DNA from: Anaerolineae bacterium
Lineage (GTDB): Bacteria > Chloroflexota > Anaerolineae > Anaerolineales > E44-bin32
DNA length: 49,684 bases
Direction of reading: 5' to 3'
NCBI GenBank assembly: GCA_030605795.1
Contig: JAUWHR010000008.1
Span: forward strand, 1-49,684
Positions 1-9,420 of the stretch are shown here, in pieces. A program made the translations under genes and the position numbers. The notes under the pieces are model-generated. The model was not told the origin of the DNA, did no database searches, and saw only the letters and a program-made list of their open reading frames with translations. Position 1 is the stretch's first letter; each line of letters begins with the position of its first letter.

Positions 1-11
1 CCAGGCGTTAA

Positions 12-194
12 TCACGAAACCCACATCCCCAAAACCATCCCCCCAGCGATTATCGCCATCAGAACCCAGGTTACCCACCCTAGGCCGGCGGAGACGGTGG
101 CATAGAGCAGCAGAGGCGGCAGCAGGATCAAACATAAAGCAACCAACTGCAGCCAGAATCTGCGCTTTTCCCGATCGTCCCAGCGCTCGCTCAT
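12..194 (-). CDS. Small two-helix membrane protein downstream of the lactate permease
   Basis: A protein of about 60 residues with a charged N-terminus (MSERWDDREKRRFW) followed by two hydrophobic segments, around residues 14-32 and 38-58, so probably an inner-membrane protein with two helices. I chose the ATG at 194 because it overlaps the stop codon of the upstream permease gene as ATGA, a typical translational-coupling arrangement; the longer reading frame to 221 would overlap the permease by 30 bases. I do not recognise the family. The tight coupling suggests it is made with the permease and could be a small accessory subunit, but that is inference. Confidence 0.6.
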   Translation of the reverse strand: MSERWDDREKRRFWLQLVALCLILLPPLLLYATVSAGLGWVTWVLMAIIAGGMVLGMWVS

Positions 195-1735
195 CCCGAC
201 ACCACCTTCATGACTCCCCAAACGATTAACCCGACCCCAACGATGAGGATGCCAATATATGGTAGCAGCGAACGAAGGATCGTCCCTTCCTCACCCGCCA
301 TGCCAGCAGTGCTGGCGCCAACCACAATCTTGGTTGGGGCAATGACCGAACCGATAGCCCCACCAGTGGTCTGGGCAGCGAGGATCAGCGGAAGGCTGTA
401 GCCAAGCAATTCTGCAGTTCTCTGTTGCAGCATGGCGAATATCACGTTGGAATTCGTGTTCGACCCGGTCATAAAAGCACCCAAGGCGCCGATCCATGGC
501 GACGCCAGCGGGTATAACGCCCCGACCGCCTGCGCCAGCCCTCGCGCTAAAATATCGGTCATCCCCCCGTGGGACATCACAACCGCCATGGCAACCACAG
601 AAGCGATGCCAAGGCTGGAGGACATCACCCGCCGGATCGTCCCACTCAAGATCCGCCGCGCGACGCCAGGCCGGTATAGCCCGGCCCGGCTGTAGATCAG
701 GTAAGCAGTCAGCGAGGCGTAACCCAAAACAGCGCCCGCGTGGCGCAAGAGCGGTATCACCCGCCCATAGCCGGCAGGAGTGACATAACCTAGAGTAGTA
801 CTCATCTCGGGGAAGGGCACCTTGATTACAATTTGTCCAAGGAATGCCCTCACTGAAGGTACGAGTTGAATCAGCAAGGTAATGGCGATGAGAGCGAGGT
901 AGCCCGAGAGGGCGATGAACACCGACCGCCCATTTAACTTACCGCCCTCTCCCTTCAAACGCTCACCGCGATACCAAGGGGTGATGAGGATCCCCATCGC
1001 CAGCCCAGCCATCCCACCGCCAAACCCCCCAATATTCCACAGACCGCGCGTCGCTAACCCATACTGTACCGAGCCCATCACCACACCGAGCATAAGCACC
1101 GGCAAAGCCAAACGGCGAACAGCACTCCAGCCATCAGCGGCGTGGGCTACCATGAATCCGCAGCCGAACCCTGCTAATCCAAGCAAAGCGGCCGACGCCG
1201 GAGCTAACATCTCTCCCGGCAGACCGGTGGCAGCCATCAAGGCTTGAAAAGAAGACGCCAGGGAACCAAAGGTAACCGCCCAGGCATGGCCGATAGAGGG
1301 AATGAGCACCGCAACCAACGGAGAAAAACCTAAGCCAATCAGCAAGGGAGCGGTGACAGCCACCGGCACGCCGAACCCCCCAACTCCTTGCAGGAAGGAA
1401 GCAAAGGCCCAGCCGATCAACAGCGCCTGCATCCCGCGATCGGCTGTCAGGCGTGGTAGAGCCTGCCCAATAATCCGTATCGCTCCTGCCTCATCGGCCA
1501 CCCGATAAAGCAGGAAAGCAGCCCACACGATCAACAGGACATCAAGGGTGAGCAGCAAAGCCTTGACTTGTACCAGAGCTAACAGGTCTACACCGGCGCC
1601 GAAATGCAAGGCGGCGATAACAACGGCCGCCATCCAACCAGCCGGACCGGCTTTGGCCGCCCCCCATCGGAAGCGCACCATTAGGATCAGGATGAGCAGG
1701 ATAGGCGTAAAGGCTAAAATCCAGTCGATCAACAT
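191..1735 (-). CDS. lldP: L-lactate permease family (LctP/LldP) transporter
   Basis: Polytopic inner-membrane protein of 514 residues, the usual size for the lactate permease family, with about 12-14 hydrophobic segments. The family signature is visible near residues 115-135 (FLQGVGGFGVPVAVTAPLL followed by GLGFSPLVAVLIPSIGHAW), and the C-terminal conserved block GAFMTGSNTNSNVIFAMLQ with QTTGGAIGSVIAPTKIVVG is present. The family carries out proton-coupled uptake of lactate or glycolate; the exact substrate cannot be read from the sequence. The ATG at 1735 follows a weak GGAAA element. The small membrane gene downstream overlaps it by four bases. No lactate dehydrogenase genes lie within the window. 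Confidence 0.9.
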   Translation of the reverse strand: MLIDWILAFTPILLILILMVRFRWGAAKAGPAGWMAAVVIAALHFGAGVDLLALVQVKALLLTLDVLLIVWAAFLLYRVADEAGAIRIIGQALPRLTADRGMQALLIGWAFASFLQGVGGFGVPVAVTAPLLIGLGFSPLVAVLIPSIGHAWAVTFGSLASSFQALMAATGLPGEMLAPASAALLGLAGFGCGFMVAHAADGWSAVRRLALPVLMLGVVMGSVQYGLATRGLWNIGGFGGGMAGLAMGILITPWYRGERLKGEGGKLNGRSVFIALSGYLALIAITLLIQLVPSVRAFLGQIVIKVPFPEMSTTLGYVTPAGYGRVIPLLRHAGAVLGYASLTAYLIYSRAGLYRPGVARRILSGTIRRVMSSSLGIASVVAMAVVMSHGGMTDILARGLAQAVGALYPLASPWIGALGAFMTGSNTNSNVIFAMLQQRTAELLGYSLPLILAAQTTGGAIGSVIAPTKIVVGASTAGMAGEEGTILRSLLPYIGILIVGVGLIVWGVMKVVSG

Positions 1736-2066
1736 GGGATTTCCGGTCGATTCAAACGCGGCGGATTATAGCATGAGGATGGAAGGAGGTATATAAGATG
1801 TCTTGATGAAGCAGAACCCCTCTGGTACTGAGGGACCACTCAGCGTATGGATTCCGTCGGTTAGGCGTCAGATTAGAGACTGGTTTAGCTACACGAAATC
1901 CGATATAGTATTAGCAGAAGGGCAGAAACTCTTCTTCTCCTCCTTTGAAGAGAGCCGGGGTCGGCGTCCCCGGCTCTCAATGATTCACCTTGATTAAACC
2001 CTCACTTCAAATGTAACTTGGCTAAATCCTGGTGGCAATGCTGGTGTATCCGAGAACTGGGCACAT
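1736..2066. other. Intergenic region between lactate permease and permease-UspA-DUF389 gene
   Basis: About 330 bases lie between two minus-strand genes. The only clear structure is the strong hairpin at 1950-1978, listed separately. A 64-codon plus-strand frame at 1803-1997 shows no recognisable protein and runs through the hairpin, so I do not call it a gene. Confidence 0.5.
1950..1978 (-). terminator. Perfect 11-bp stem hairpin downstream of the permease-UspA-DUF389 gene
   Basis: The arms GAGAGCCGGGG and CCCCGGCTCTC pair perfectly around a 7-base loop. It sits about 90 bases past the stop of the 2067-5378 gene, where a terminator is expected. There is no T-tract on either side, so it is not a textbook intrinsic terminator; it may act as an RNA 3'-end stabiliser instead. 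Confidence 0.5.
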
Positions 2067-5000
2067 CTATGGTGCCGGCAGTTCTAGATCCATAACCGGA
2101 ATGCTCATCAGGTTCAGGTGTACCGGACGACCCAGGGCCTCAGTTAAGCGGTCGCGCGCGGTCTCTGCAAGCGCCGCGGATACGGGGTGACGGGCGTAAA
2201 CCGTAACCGATACATCAACCTGGTCGTCCTGAACTTCGAATACGAAGCCCGCGATCTCGAAATCAGGAGTCGCCCCAAACTCGTGAGCCAACACCTGGTC
2301 AATTTTCTGATGGATTCGTGACTCCTGGACTGAGCGAACGAACACCACTCCCAGCGATATCGTGATCACTGTGAATAGTACGAGTGAAATCACCAGGCCC
2401 AATCGGAGGCGAGCTTCTCGTTTGGCTCGAGCGGTAGGGCGAAAACCGAGTAGGAGCAAGGTCACCGAACCGGCCAAGGTGATGGCGATCAGGTTGGTGA
2501 TTAAGAGCACGCTACCTCCCCCAGCGATACCCGGTTCACCGATAGCTAAGCCGATACCGATCACGCTCAATGGAGGCACCAGCGCCGCGGCGATGGCTAC
2601 GCCAGGCAGCGCGGCGGCCACATCTTTTCGAGCCACTGCATACGCGCCGGCAACGCCGGATGCCAGGGCGACCGCCAGGTCGAACAAATTGGGGTGCATG
2701 CGAGCTGTGACCTCGTGAGTCACACCGCGCAAAGGAGAAAGAGCCGTCAGTAGGATGGATATACCGATAGCCAGGGCTATGCCTTTCAACGCCGATTCCA
2801 CAGCCAGCCGCAGAAGGCGAATATCGCCTCGCACTATAGCCAGACTAAGGGCCAAGATGGGCGTGAAGAGAGGCGCGACCAACATGGCGCCGATGATTAC
2901 CGCACCACTATCTTGCAAGAGCCCATAGGTAGCGATAACTGCCGATAGTCCGATCATGATGAAGTAGTCCACATCCGGTCGTGCGCCACGCCGGACCTGT
3001 TTATAGACATCTACCTGCTCCTGGCGCGAGAGCGTCGGCAGCGCCCCAAACAAAGCGTCCCACGCACGCTGTAACCAGAATCGGCGTAGACCGCGAAAGC
3101 GCTTCACCATCACTACCGGTGACGGACACGCCCGTGCCACCTGCTCAGGAATGGTTCCAAACAATACCTGGTCGATCAGACTCTCTTCCGAAGCTCCAAT
3201 AAACACCAGATCGCTTTCGGCTCCCGCCTGGGTGATACCTTCTACTATGCTTTCGGCGGTGACCACGCGGCTCTCAAGAAGGACAGTATCCAATCTCGCT
3301 TGTTTTCCGTCACCCCCGGGCAAACCTGCCATTTGCTCCCCCATGGTGGCGAAAGTTTGCTGAATACGTGCCCGACCCTCGGCCAACTCATCCTGGGAGG
3401 CATCCGGATCGGCCACATAGACGGAGCTGATGGTAGCTTCACGTTCCCGAGCCAATAGTAGGGCTAAACGAGTAGCAAGAGGCGCATGTGGACCACCTGC
3501 AGTGGGGACAAGAATACGTTCGACACGCAGCGCCGCTCTCCTTGCACCATCCATTTCCTCCGTGACAGTTAGCTTTCCTTCAACTTTGGTAAGTCGGTCC
3601 GGATGAAATGCGACAACCGCCACGTCGCAGGGTGCCCGCTGTACCACAGGTTCAAGCACCCTCCCCATCCGTACACCTTGCCGCGCCGATCGGATCGACC
3701 AGGAAAGTAGAATAAGATCGCACTGCTCTTCGTCGGCCGTATCAAGGATGCCCTCAGAGACACTGCGGGCCAATCTGGTGATCGGAAAGGTCGGCACGCC
3801 ACTTCCCTCCGCCACACGGGTTGACCATTGGAAAAGCGTATTGCGCTCCCGGGCAATACGTTGTCCCTCCTCAATCGCCAGAGGATCGGCAATGGGAATG
3901 ACCTGTAGCGCGATCACTTCGCCATCCGTCTGACGGGCCAGTGAGGTGGCCAGATCCAGCATCAAAACCCTTTCAACCCCTGCGCTTAGCGGCACTAGGA
4001 TACGCCACGCCCCCTCCGGTTTCTCATAACCAGGCTCCCGGCCAAAGACCAGCACACCTTCCTGTGCTTTCATCAGATGCACGCGCCCATAAGTCAAATA
4101 GATAACCAGTCCCAGCAGCAGCCATACACCGCCACCTAGGATCCCGGAGATTGGCAGCGCAAACAGCAAAGCTCCTCCAATGGCAAGTGCCACACTTGGG
4201 ACAAGGGGATAGAAAGGCACGTTAAATGAGCGCCTCCTCTCTGGTTCAGAGCGCCGACTGTGGATAGCAGCCAAATTAATCAAAAGCACCGGCACCAGGA
4301 ACAAACACGCCGAGACATCCATCAACCATCTTGTGGGAGCCCAAAGAACCAGAGGCGCGGTGAAGATAAACAATGAGCCGAAGAGTAACGGCTGCACGCG
4401 AAAAGGAGGGCGTATCTGGCGCAGCCTTTCTGGCAGAGCGCCCTGGCGGCTGAGGGCGTTCAACTGACGGGCACCGGTTTTAAAGCACCCACTGGCAGCA
4501 AACATTAAACCGATGATTGCTATGATGAATACCAACCAGCCTGGCAACAAGCTGTCTGATCCCAAAGCGTTGATCAAACCTGCGATCTCCGCATGCGAGA
4601 TCTGTTCGGGAACTCTAGAAGCCACTAACTGGATCAAAACGAAGAGCAAGCCGCCGACGAGCAGGGTCGCCAGCAACCCGCGCGGTAGATGGCGTGCCGG
4701 GTCCCGAACATGTCGTCGTAAGGCTAAAATAGCCTCAATAGCTGCGTAGCTGACGGCCATTAAGGCAACGGCGTGCATGAAGTCGCTCAAAGCGACAGTT
4801 GACGAGGCGCGGACAAGCTTCAAGTCGGCACGCAGTAGGACGCCCAACAATACGATTACCAGAACAACAATTAAGATCAAAATCGCAGGCCAGGTTAAAT
4901 CGCGGCCAGGCAGTAAGCGGAAGAGTTGGATCAGCAACAGCGAAATGAGCAATCCCAGCGCTAGATAGGGGGCGGCCGGCCTCAACTCGGTGAAGAGAAG

Positions 5001-5378
5001 GGCGAGATGGCTCGTCGTTGCCCGTAGGAACGCCGCGGTTAAGGCGACATACCCAGCCAGGATGGACCAACCGGCGAAAAAGCCACCCAGTCCACCCAGC
5101 GTCTCATGAATCAAGGTATAAGTCCCGCCTCGTTCACTGCTGCCTCCAAGGAGCTCTAGAATACTAAGTAGCGTCAGTCCCAAAAGGGCAGAAGCCAGCA
5201 AGGTAGCCGCGGCTGCTACCGGGCCAATTAGATCCAACGCGCGGCCGGGTATTAAAAACATCAAACCTAGGATTATAACCAACCCCCTCGCAGCGACCTG
5301 ACCGGTCTTAATCAGTCGCTTGCCTAGGCGAAGCTCACCGAGGAAATCTTCAGTTTCGTCGTTCATAATCATCCTCAT
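2067..5378 (-). CDS. Four-domain fusion: APC-type permease, two UspA domains, DUF389 membrane domain
   Basis: A 1103-residue protein. Residues ~20-415 form a 12-helix amino-acid/polyamine/organocation (APC) permease-like domain with the early GPVAAAATLLASALLGL and ERGGTYTL segments. Residues ~450-595 and ~615-757 are two universal stress protein domains; each starts with a RILVP strand, and the second ends with the G-x2-ESLIDQVLFGTIPEQV and SPVVMVKR elements typical of nucleotide-binding UspA folds. Residues ~790-981 are a DUF389 domain (SGAVIIGAMLVAPLFTPILAL), followed by two more helices and a soluble C-terminal part. APC-UspA proteins and DUF389 proteins are both known; all four in one chain is unusual. 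Three candidate ATGs lie at 5378, 5372 and 5366; the last has the best-spaced GAGG element, so the true start may be 5366. The substrate is unknown; a stress- or nucleotide-gated transporter is inference. Confidence 0.85.
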   Translation of the reverse strand: MRMIMNDETEDFLGELRLGKRLIKTGQVAARGLVIILGLMFLIPGRALDLIGPVAAAATLLASALLGLTLLSILELLGGSSERGGTYTLIHETLGGLGGFFAGWSILAGYVALTAAFLRATTSHLALLFTELRPAAPYLALGLLISLLLIQLFRLLPGRDLTWPAILILIVVLVIVLLGVLLRADLKLVRASSTVALSDFMHAVALMAVSYAAIEAILALRRHVRDPARHLPRGLLATLLVGGLLFVLIQLVASRVPEQISHAEIAGLINALGSDSLLPGWLVFIIAIIGLMFAASGCFKTGARQLNALSRQGALPERLRQIRPPFRVQPLLFGSLFIFTAPLVLWAPTRWLMDVSACLFLVPVLLINLAAIHSRRSEPERRRSFNVPFYPLVPSVALAIGGALLFALPISGILGGGVWLLLGLVIYLTYGRVHLMKAQEGVLVFGREPGYEKPEGAWRILVPLSAGVERVLMLDLATSLARQTDGEVIALQVIPIADPLAIEEGQRIARERNTLFQWSTRVAEGSGVPTFPITRLARSVSEGILDTADEEQCDLILLSWSIRSARQGVRMGRVLEPVVQRAPCDVAVVAFHPDRLTKVEGKLTVTEEMDGARRAALRVERILVPTAGGPHAPLATRLALLLAREREATISSVYVADPDASQDELAEGRARIQQTFATMGEQMAGLPGGDGKQARLDTVLLESRVVTAESIVEGITQAGAESDLVFIGASEESLIDQVLFGTIPEQVARACPSPVVMVKRFRGLRRFWLQRAWDALFGALPTLSRQEQVDVYKQVRRGARPDVDYFIMIGLSAVIATYGLLQDSGAVIIGAMLVAPLFTPILALSLAIVRGDIRLLRLAVESALKGIALAIGISILLTALSPLRGVTHEVTARMHPNLFDLAVALASGVAGAYAVARKDVAAALPGVAIAAALVPPLSVIGIGLAIGEPGIAGGGSVLLITNLIAITLAGSVTLLLLGFRPTARAKREARLRLGLVISLVLFTVITISLGVVFVRSVQESRIHQKIDQVLAHEFGATPDFEIAGFVFEVQDDQVDVSVTVYARHPVSAALAETARDRLTEALGRPVHLNLMSIPVMDLELPAP

Positions 5379-5584
5379 TGGAGGCTGATAGAGACGGCCT
5401 CACGCCTATCCCTGACCCGTCTATCTCCCGCTCCAGCCATTATGATCAAAATATACCAGAATTTCCATAGGTGGGTGGCTACAAGCCTACTCCGCGATGC
5501 ATACCCTTTCTCGGGTTGGCGTTTCTGCATGGGTTGCTTACGGTAGACAAAGCGCATCTCGAGGCCGGAACCCTGTGCATCCTG

Positions 5585-5590
5585 TATAAT
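5585..5590 (+). promoter_or_regulatory. Consensus -10 box (TATAAT) immediately upstream of murJ
   Basis: TATAAT ends 8 bases before the GTG start of murJ, so transcription should begin within a base or two of the start codon. There is no ribosome-binding site in the remaining gap. The -35 region is weak. This suggests a leaderless or near-leaderless mRNA. Confidence 0.5.
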
Positions 5591-5598
5591 CCAACCTC

Positions 5599-7164
5599 GT
5601 GAACGAAACAACCGCTGATCGCCAGATCGTCCGCGCCGCAGGCGTGGTGATGGTCGGCTTCGTGCTTTCCAGCCTGGCCGGACTAGTCAATCAGGTCTTG
5701 GTTTCACGCGCTTTCGGCACCAGCGCCGACTTAGACGCCTTCTTTGCCGCCAACCGGTTAACTGAAACCATTTTCAGCCTGATGGCGGGTGGCGCCTTGG
5801 CTTCAGCCTTCCTACCCACCTTCACCAGCTTCCTGACTCGAGACGACCGTCGCGGCGCATGGCGCCTGGCTTCGGCGATCGCCAACCTTGTCCTGTTGGT
5901 GCTAGGCCTGGTGTCCACCCTGTGTTGGCTGGCAGCGCCTTGGCTGGTGCAAAACGTGCTGGCGCCTGGGTTCGAGGATCCTGAACAGGTGAGGTTGACG
6001 GTCTCCTTGTTGCGGGTGATGCTCATCTCGCCGGTTATCTTCAGTATGAGCGGGCTATTGATGGCGGCGCTTAACGCCCACCGGCACTTTACTTTGCCCG
6101 CGCTGGCTCCAGCGTTCTATCGGATAGGCATGATTATCAGCGTATTGGTCTTCGTCCCCCGCTATGGCATCCATGGTCTGGCCTGGGGGGCTGTACTAGG
6201 CGCAGGGATGCACCTGGCGATACAACTTCCCGCTTTACGCGGAATAGGTGCACGATTTGAATTTCGACTGGGTTTCCGAGAACCCACTGTACAACATATT
6301 GGCCGGTTAATGGCGCCGCGCATTTTGGGCGCGGCGGTTGTCCAAATCAATTTCTTGGTCAACACGATCATCGCTTCGGGGCAGCCTGAAGGCAGTGTCG
6401 CTGCCATAACTTACGCCTTGCAGGTGATGATCATGCCCCAGGCGGTGATCGCTCAAGCGATCGCCATCGCCGCTCTGCCCACCTTTTCCGCTCAGGTTGC
6501 CCGCGGAAAACTAGATGAGATGCGAGCTTCTCTGGCTAACACTTTGCGTGGGGTGATCTTTCTCTCCCTCCCGGCCAGCCTGGGACTGATCTTGCTGCGC
6601 CACCCGGTGATAGTGTTGCTTCTTCAGCGAGGTGAATTTACCACCGACTCGACCGAGTTGGTGGCCTGGGCGTTGCTCTGGTACGCCGCCGGATTGATAG
6701 GCCACTCAGTGCTCGAGATCATCGTGCGTGCCTTTTACGCGATGCAAGACACCCGCACGCCGGTTATCGTGGGGGCTTTGGCGATGAGTTTAAACGTGGT
6801 CTTCAGCCTGATATTTTCCGCGTGGTTCGCAAGGATCGGCTGGGCGCCGCACGGCGGCCTGGCGCTGGCCAATTCACTCGCCACGGCGCTAGAGTGCTTT
6901 ATATTGCTATGGGTGATGCGACGCCGCTTGGGAGGGCTTGACCTGCGGCGATTGCGACGCGGCCTGGCGGCCAGCGTGGCCGCTACAACCACTATGGGGG
7001 TTGCACTGTTGGCCTGGCTGACAATTTCAGAGGGTAGTTCAATGTGGCTGATCGGCGGGGTTGGGATCGCCATTGGAGCGGTGATCTACTGGCTAGCGGC
7101 GCTCGCCCTAGGCGCGCCGGAGGCACGCCAGTTGCCAGGGATACTGCGCCGGAGGGAGACGTAG
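5599..7164 (+). CDS. murJ: Lipid II flippase MurJ (MviN family)
   Basis: A 521-residue polytopic membrane protein, normal length for MurJ, with about 14 helices. It begins RAAGVVMVGFVLSSLAGLVNQVLVSRAFG and has the conserved stretch AFFAANRLTETIFSLMAGGALASAFLPTF, both typical of the MviN family of the MOP superfamily. It moves undecaprenyl-linked peptidoglycan precursor across the cytoplasmic membrane. The start is a GTG at 5599, placed right behind a TATAAT box with no room for a Shine-Dalgarno sequence. The gene stands alone, divergent from the DUF389 fusion gene and convergent with the DUF212 gene. A peptidoglycan or related lipid-linked polymer role fits, although flippases of this family in Chloroflexota could also serve other glycolipids. 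Confidence 0.92.
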   Translation: MNETTADRQIVRAAGVVMVGFVLSSLAGLVNQVLVSRAFGTSADLDAFFAANRLTETIFSLMAGGALASAFLPTFTSFLTRDDRRGAWRLASAIANLVLLVLGLVSTLCWLAAPWLVQNVLAPGFEDPEQVRLTVSLLRVMLISPVIFSMSGLLMAALNAHRHFTLPALAPAFYRIGMIISVLVFVPRYGIHGLAWGAVLGAGMHLAIQLPALRGIGARFEFRLGFREPTVQHIGRLMAPRILGAAVVQINFLVNTIIASGQPEGSVAAITYALQVMIMPQAVIAQAIAIAALPTFSAQVARGKLDEMRASLANTLRGVIFLSLPASLGLILLRHPVIVLLLQRGEFTTDSTELVAWALLWYAAGLIGHSVLEIIVRAFYAMQDTRTPVIVGALAMSLNVVFSLIFSAWFARIGWAPHGGLALANSLATALECFILLWVMRRRLGGLDLRRLRRGLAASVAATTTMGVALLAWLTISEGSSMWLIGGVGIAIGAVIYWLAALALGAPEARQLPGILRRRET

Positions 7165-7188
7165 AGCGTATTCCCCAGTCTGACATCC

Positions 7189-7632
7189 CTAAACGATAAT
7201 CTGCGCAACCGCCAGCCCAAGAAACAGGCCAACTAGGGCTTCCAGCGGTGAGTGGCCTAGTACTTCCCGCAATTGCTCCTCATGTCGCAAGGGGTTGCCC
7301 TCCAGCAAGTCATGCACCAGGACATTGATCACCTCGGCGTGCAAGCCTGATTGACGCCGGATGCCTGTCGCGTCATAAATCACGACCATCGCAACAACTA
7401 CCGCAAGCGCGAACATAGCCGAATCGTATCCAACCAGTAGGCCAATACCATGCGCGAGGGCGGCGACTGAAGACGAGTGAGAGGAAGGCATGCCACCGGC
7501 CCGGAGCAGTAGCACCCAATTCCACCGCCGTGTGCGGGCATACTCAATCGGCAATTTTAGCCCCTGAGCCACTACCCAGGCTACCAGGGCGGCGATCAAC
7601 ACGCGGTTGTCAAGCGCAGCAAGAGGATTCAC
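7189..7632 (-). CDS. Divergent PAP2-family membrane protein (DUF212/YuiD type)
   Basis: A 147-residue protein with four hydrophobic segments. The diagnostic residues of the DUF212 family are visible: GGMPSSHSSSVAALA near residues 46-60, YDATGIRRQSGLHAEVIN near 85-102, and LGHSPLEALVGLFLGLAVA at the end. The family is distantly related to type 2 phosphatidic acid phosphatases and vanadium haloperoxidases and is assumed to act on a membrane lipid phosphate; the reaction is not established. The start is GTG at 7632, overlapping the stop of xseB as GTGA, so the two genes are probably translated together although the functions seem unrelated. Confidence 0.9.
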   Translation of the reverse strand: MNPLAALDNRVLIAALVAWVVAQGLKLPIEYARTRRWNWVLLLRAGGMPSSHSSSVAALAHGIGLLVGYDSAMFALAVVVAMVVIYDATGIRRQSGLHAEVINVLVHDLLEGNPLRHEEQLREVLGHSPLEALVGLFLGLAVAQIIV

Positions 7633-7880
7633 CTACTCCCATCTCCCTCAAAGTCTGTCTCAACATAGCCCCCTGTTTCATTGGGAACGAGTTGCCGCAA
7701 CTTGAGTTCAGACTGCTCAAGCAACTCACTGCAATGTGCGGCAAGGGCTTGTCCACGCTCAAACAACGCCAACGCCTCCTCCAATGGCAAGTCGCCAGTT
7801 CCGAGACGCTCAACAACTGTCTCGAGCTCACTAAAAGCTTGCTCGTAATTAAGCTTATCCACTACTTTTGCTCTAGACAT
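7629..7880 (-). CDS. xseB: Exodeoxyribonuclease VII small subunit
   Basis: An 83-residue acidic, helical protein with the family core LNYEQAFSELETVVERLGTGDLPLEEALALFERGQALAAHCSELLEQSELKLRQL spread over residues ~9-65 (described here in pieces: YEQAFSELE, GDLPLEEAL, FERG). It is the small helical subunit that decorates XseA in exonuclease VII, which degrades single-stranded DNA from both ends. The ATG at 7880 follows a GGAGG ribosome-binding site. It lies 197 bases downstream of xseA, a longer gap than usual for this pair, which holds no other gene, and it overlaps the DUF212 gene by four bases. Confidence 0.93.
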   Translation of the reverse strand: MSRAKVVDKLNYEQAFSELETVVERLGTGDLPLEEALALFERGQALAAHCSELLEQSELKLRQLVPNETGGYVETDFEGDGSR

Positions 7881-8077
7881 CCTACCTCCGATTTTCTACT
7901 GTGGCTTTGGTAATTACTCTCCTCTGACGAAATACATCTAGGTCATAAAGCTCATTATAACCAGGCGCCTAAGCCCATAATTACTTACATATTTCTTCGC
8001 GACGCAACCATTCAATCGTCGCTGCGATCATATTGCAGTTCATAGACAACTACGTCATCAATAGGGCGTTACGACAT

Positions 8078-9334
8078 TTAATCTGACCCTAAACTGTCGA
8101 ATGGAGGCCTCGCTTCGGCCCCGAAGGTTCCGTCACTCACCCGCACGTTCAATTCATCGCCTGACTCAACTTGACCGATCGATCGCACGACTACACCGTC
8201 GTCAACCCGTGTCACCACAGCATAACCCCGGGCAAGAACGGCTAATGGGCCAACGGCACGCAGTGTCTGTACCAACCCGACAACGGCTGCCCGGCGTAAG
8301 GCTAAGCCGTGACGTACCGCGGCGGTGGCCCGGTACAGCGCCTCATCCACCCGCTGACGGGCGTTAGCGACTTGCGCCCTCGGGGAGGCTATGCGCAGAG
8401 CAGCCTGCTGATCCTTGAACTCCCGGCGCAGTTCCCTGAGATAGTCACGATATTTACGCTCCAGGGTGTTCCGCACCTCCGCCAACTCATCGGCTAAGTT
8501 CTCCCGATCCGGGGTCGCAACCTCGGCCGCCGCCGAGGGTGTGGGGGCACGCACATCGGCGACGAAATCAGCGATGATGACATCCGTCTCGTGACCTACA
8601 CCAACGACCACCGGAGCCTGCGAGACAGCGATCGCTCGTGCCACACCCTCGTCATTGAAAGCCCACAGATCTTCAATCGAGCCGCCACCGCGAACCAGCA
8701 AGATCAGATCGGGTTGGCTGTAGGTGTTGAGCGCCTCCAGAGCGGATACGATCCCCGCCGGCGCCTGGTCCCCTTGCACCGGTGTTGGAGCCAGGATCAC
8801 CTCCACCAATGGAAATCGTCGACGGAGTACATTGAGTACGTCTCGTAGAGCCGCCCCCGTGGGTGAGGTCACCACCCCAATTCGATTCGGCCAGATGGGC
8901 AACGGCCGCTTACGCTCAGGATCGAACAACCCCTCTGCCTCCAGGCGGGCTCTCAGACGCAAAAACTCCTGGAACAACTCTCCCTCGCCAGTAGGACGAA
9001 TGGCGTCGGCGTAAAGTTGATATTGACCACCAGCTTCGTAGACGCTGATGTTACCGTGTACTTCGATTGCCTCACCATCGCGCGGCAAAACCTTCTGCCG
9101 TGCAACCTCTGATCGCCACATCACGCATCGCAGCAAAGCCTCCGAATCCTTGAGGGTGAAATATAGGTGGCCAGACGAGGGGCGCGAGACATTGAAAACC
9201 TCACCGGTCACCCATATGTCCTGCAGTCGGTAGTCGCTATCAAGCACCTGGCGCACGTAACGCGTCAGGTCGGAGACCGACCAAACTTGCGGCTCTAATC
9301 CGAAGATGGAAAATTGGCTCACAAATCGAAGCAT
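8078..9334 (-). CDS. xseA: Exodeoxyribonuclease VII large subunit
   Basis: About 418 residues, typical of XseA. Residues ~12-110 form the N-terminal OB-fold domain (VWSVSDLTRYVRQVLDSDYRLQDIWV, with GEVFNVSRPSSGHLYFTLKD). The catalytic domain follows with PNRIGVVTSPTGAALRD, the GGGSIEDLWAFNDE motif and the VGHETDVIIADFVADVRAPTPSAAAE region. A coiled-coil section and a C-terminal strand domain (ILARGYAVVTRVDDG) complete it. With XseB it forms exonuclease VII. The ATG at 9334 (MLRFVSQF) gives the expected N-terminus; a frame extending to 9358 is open but adds residues not seen in the family. It is divergent from pncC. Confidence 0.93.
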   Translation of the reverse strand: MLRFVSQFSIFGLEPQVWSVSDLTRYVRQVLDSDYRLQDIWVTGEVFNVSRPSSGHLYFTLKDSEALLRCVMWRSEVARQKVLPRDGEAIEVHGNISVYEAGGQYQLYADAIRPTGEGELFQEFLRLRARLEAEGLFDPERKRPLPIWPNRIGVVTSPTGAALRDVLNVLRRRFPLVEVILAPTPVQGDQAPAGIVSALEALNTYSQPDLILLVRGGGSIEDLWAFNDEGVARAIAVSQAPVVVGVGHETDVIIADFVADVRAPTPSAAAEVATPDRENLADELAEVRNTLERKYRDYLRELRREFKDQQAALRIASPRAQVANARQRVDEALYRATAAVRHGLALRRAAVVGLVQTLRAVGPLAVLARGYAVVTRVDDGVVVRSIGQVESGDELNVRVSDGTFGAEARPPFDSLGSD

Positions 9335-9420
9335 ACCTAACCGCCAAGCGGCTGTCAACTAGGCAGTATAATGGTCATAACCTGTTGTCGGTGCAATACA
9401 GTCAACGGTTCAATGAGAAA

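Noticed and set aside
1803-1997. Plus-strand 64-codon frame between the lactate permease and the fusion gene
   Set aside because: It runs through a perfect hairpin, has no recognisable protein features and stands opposite to both neighbours.
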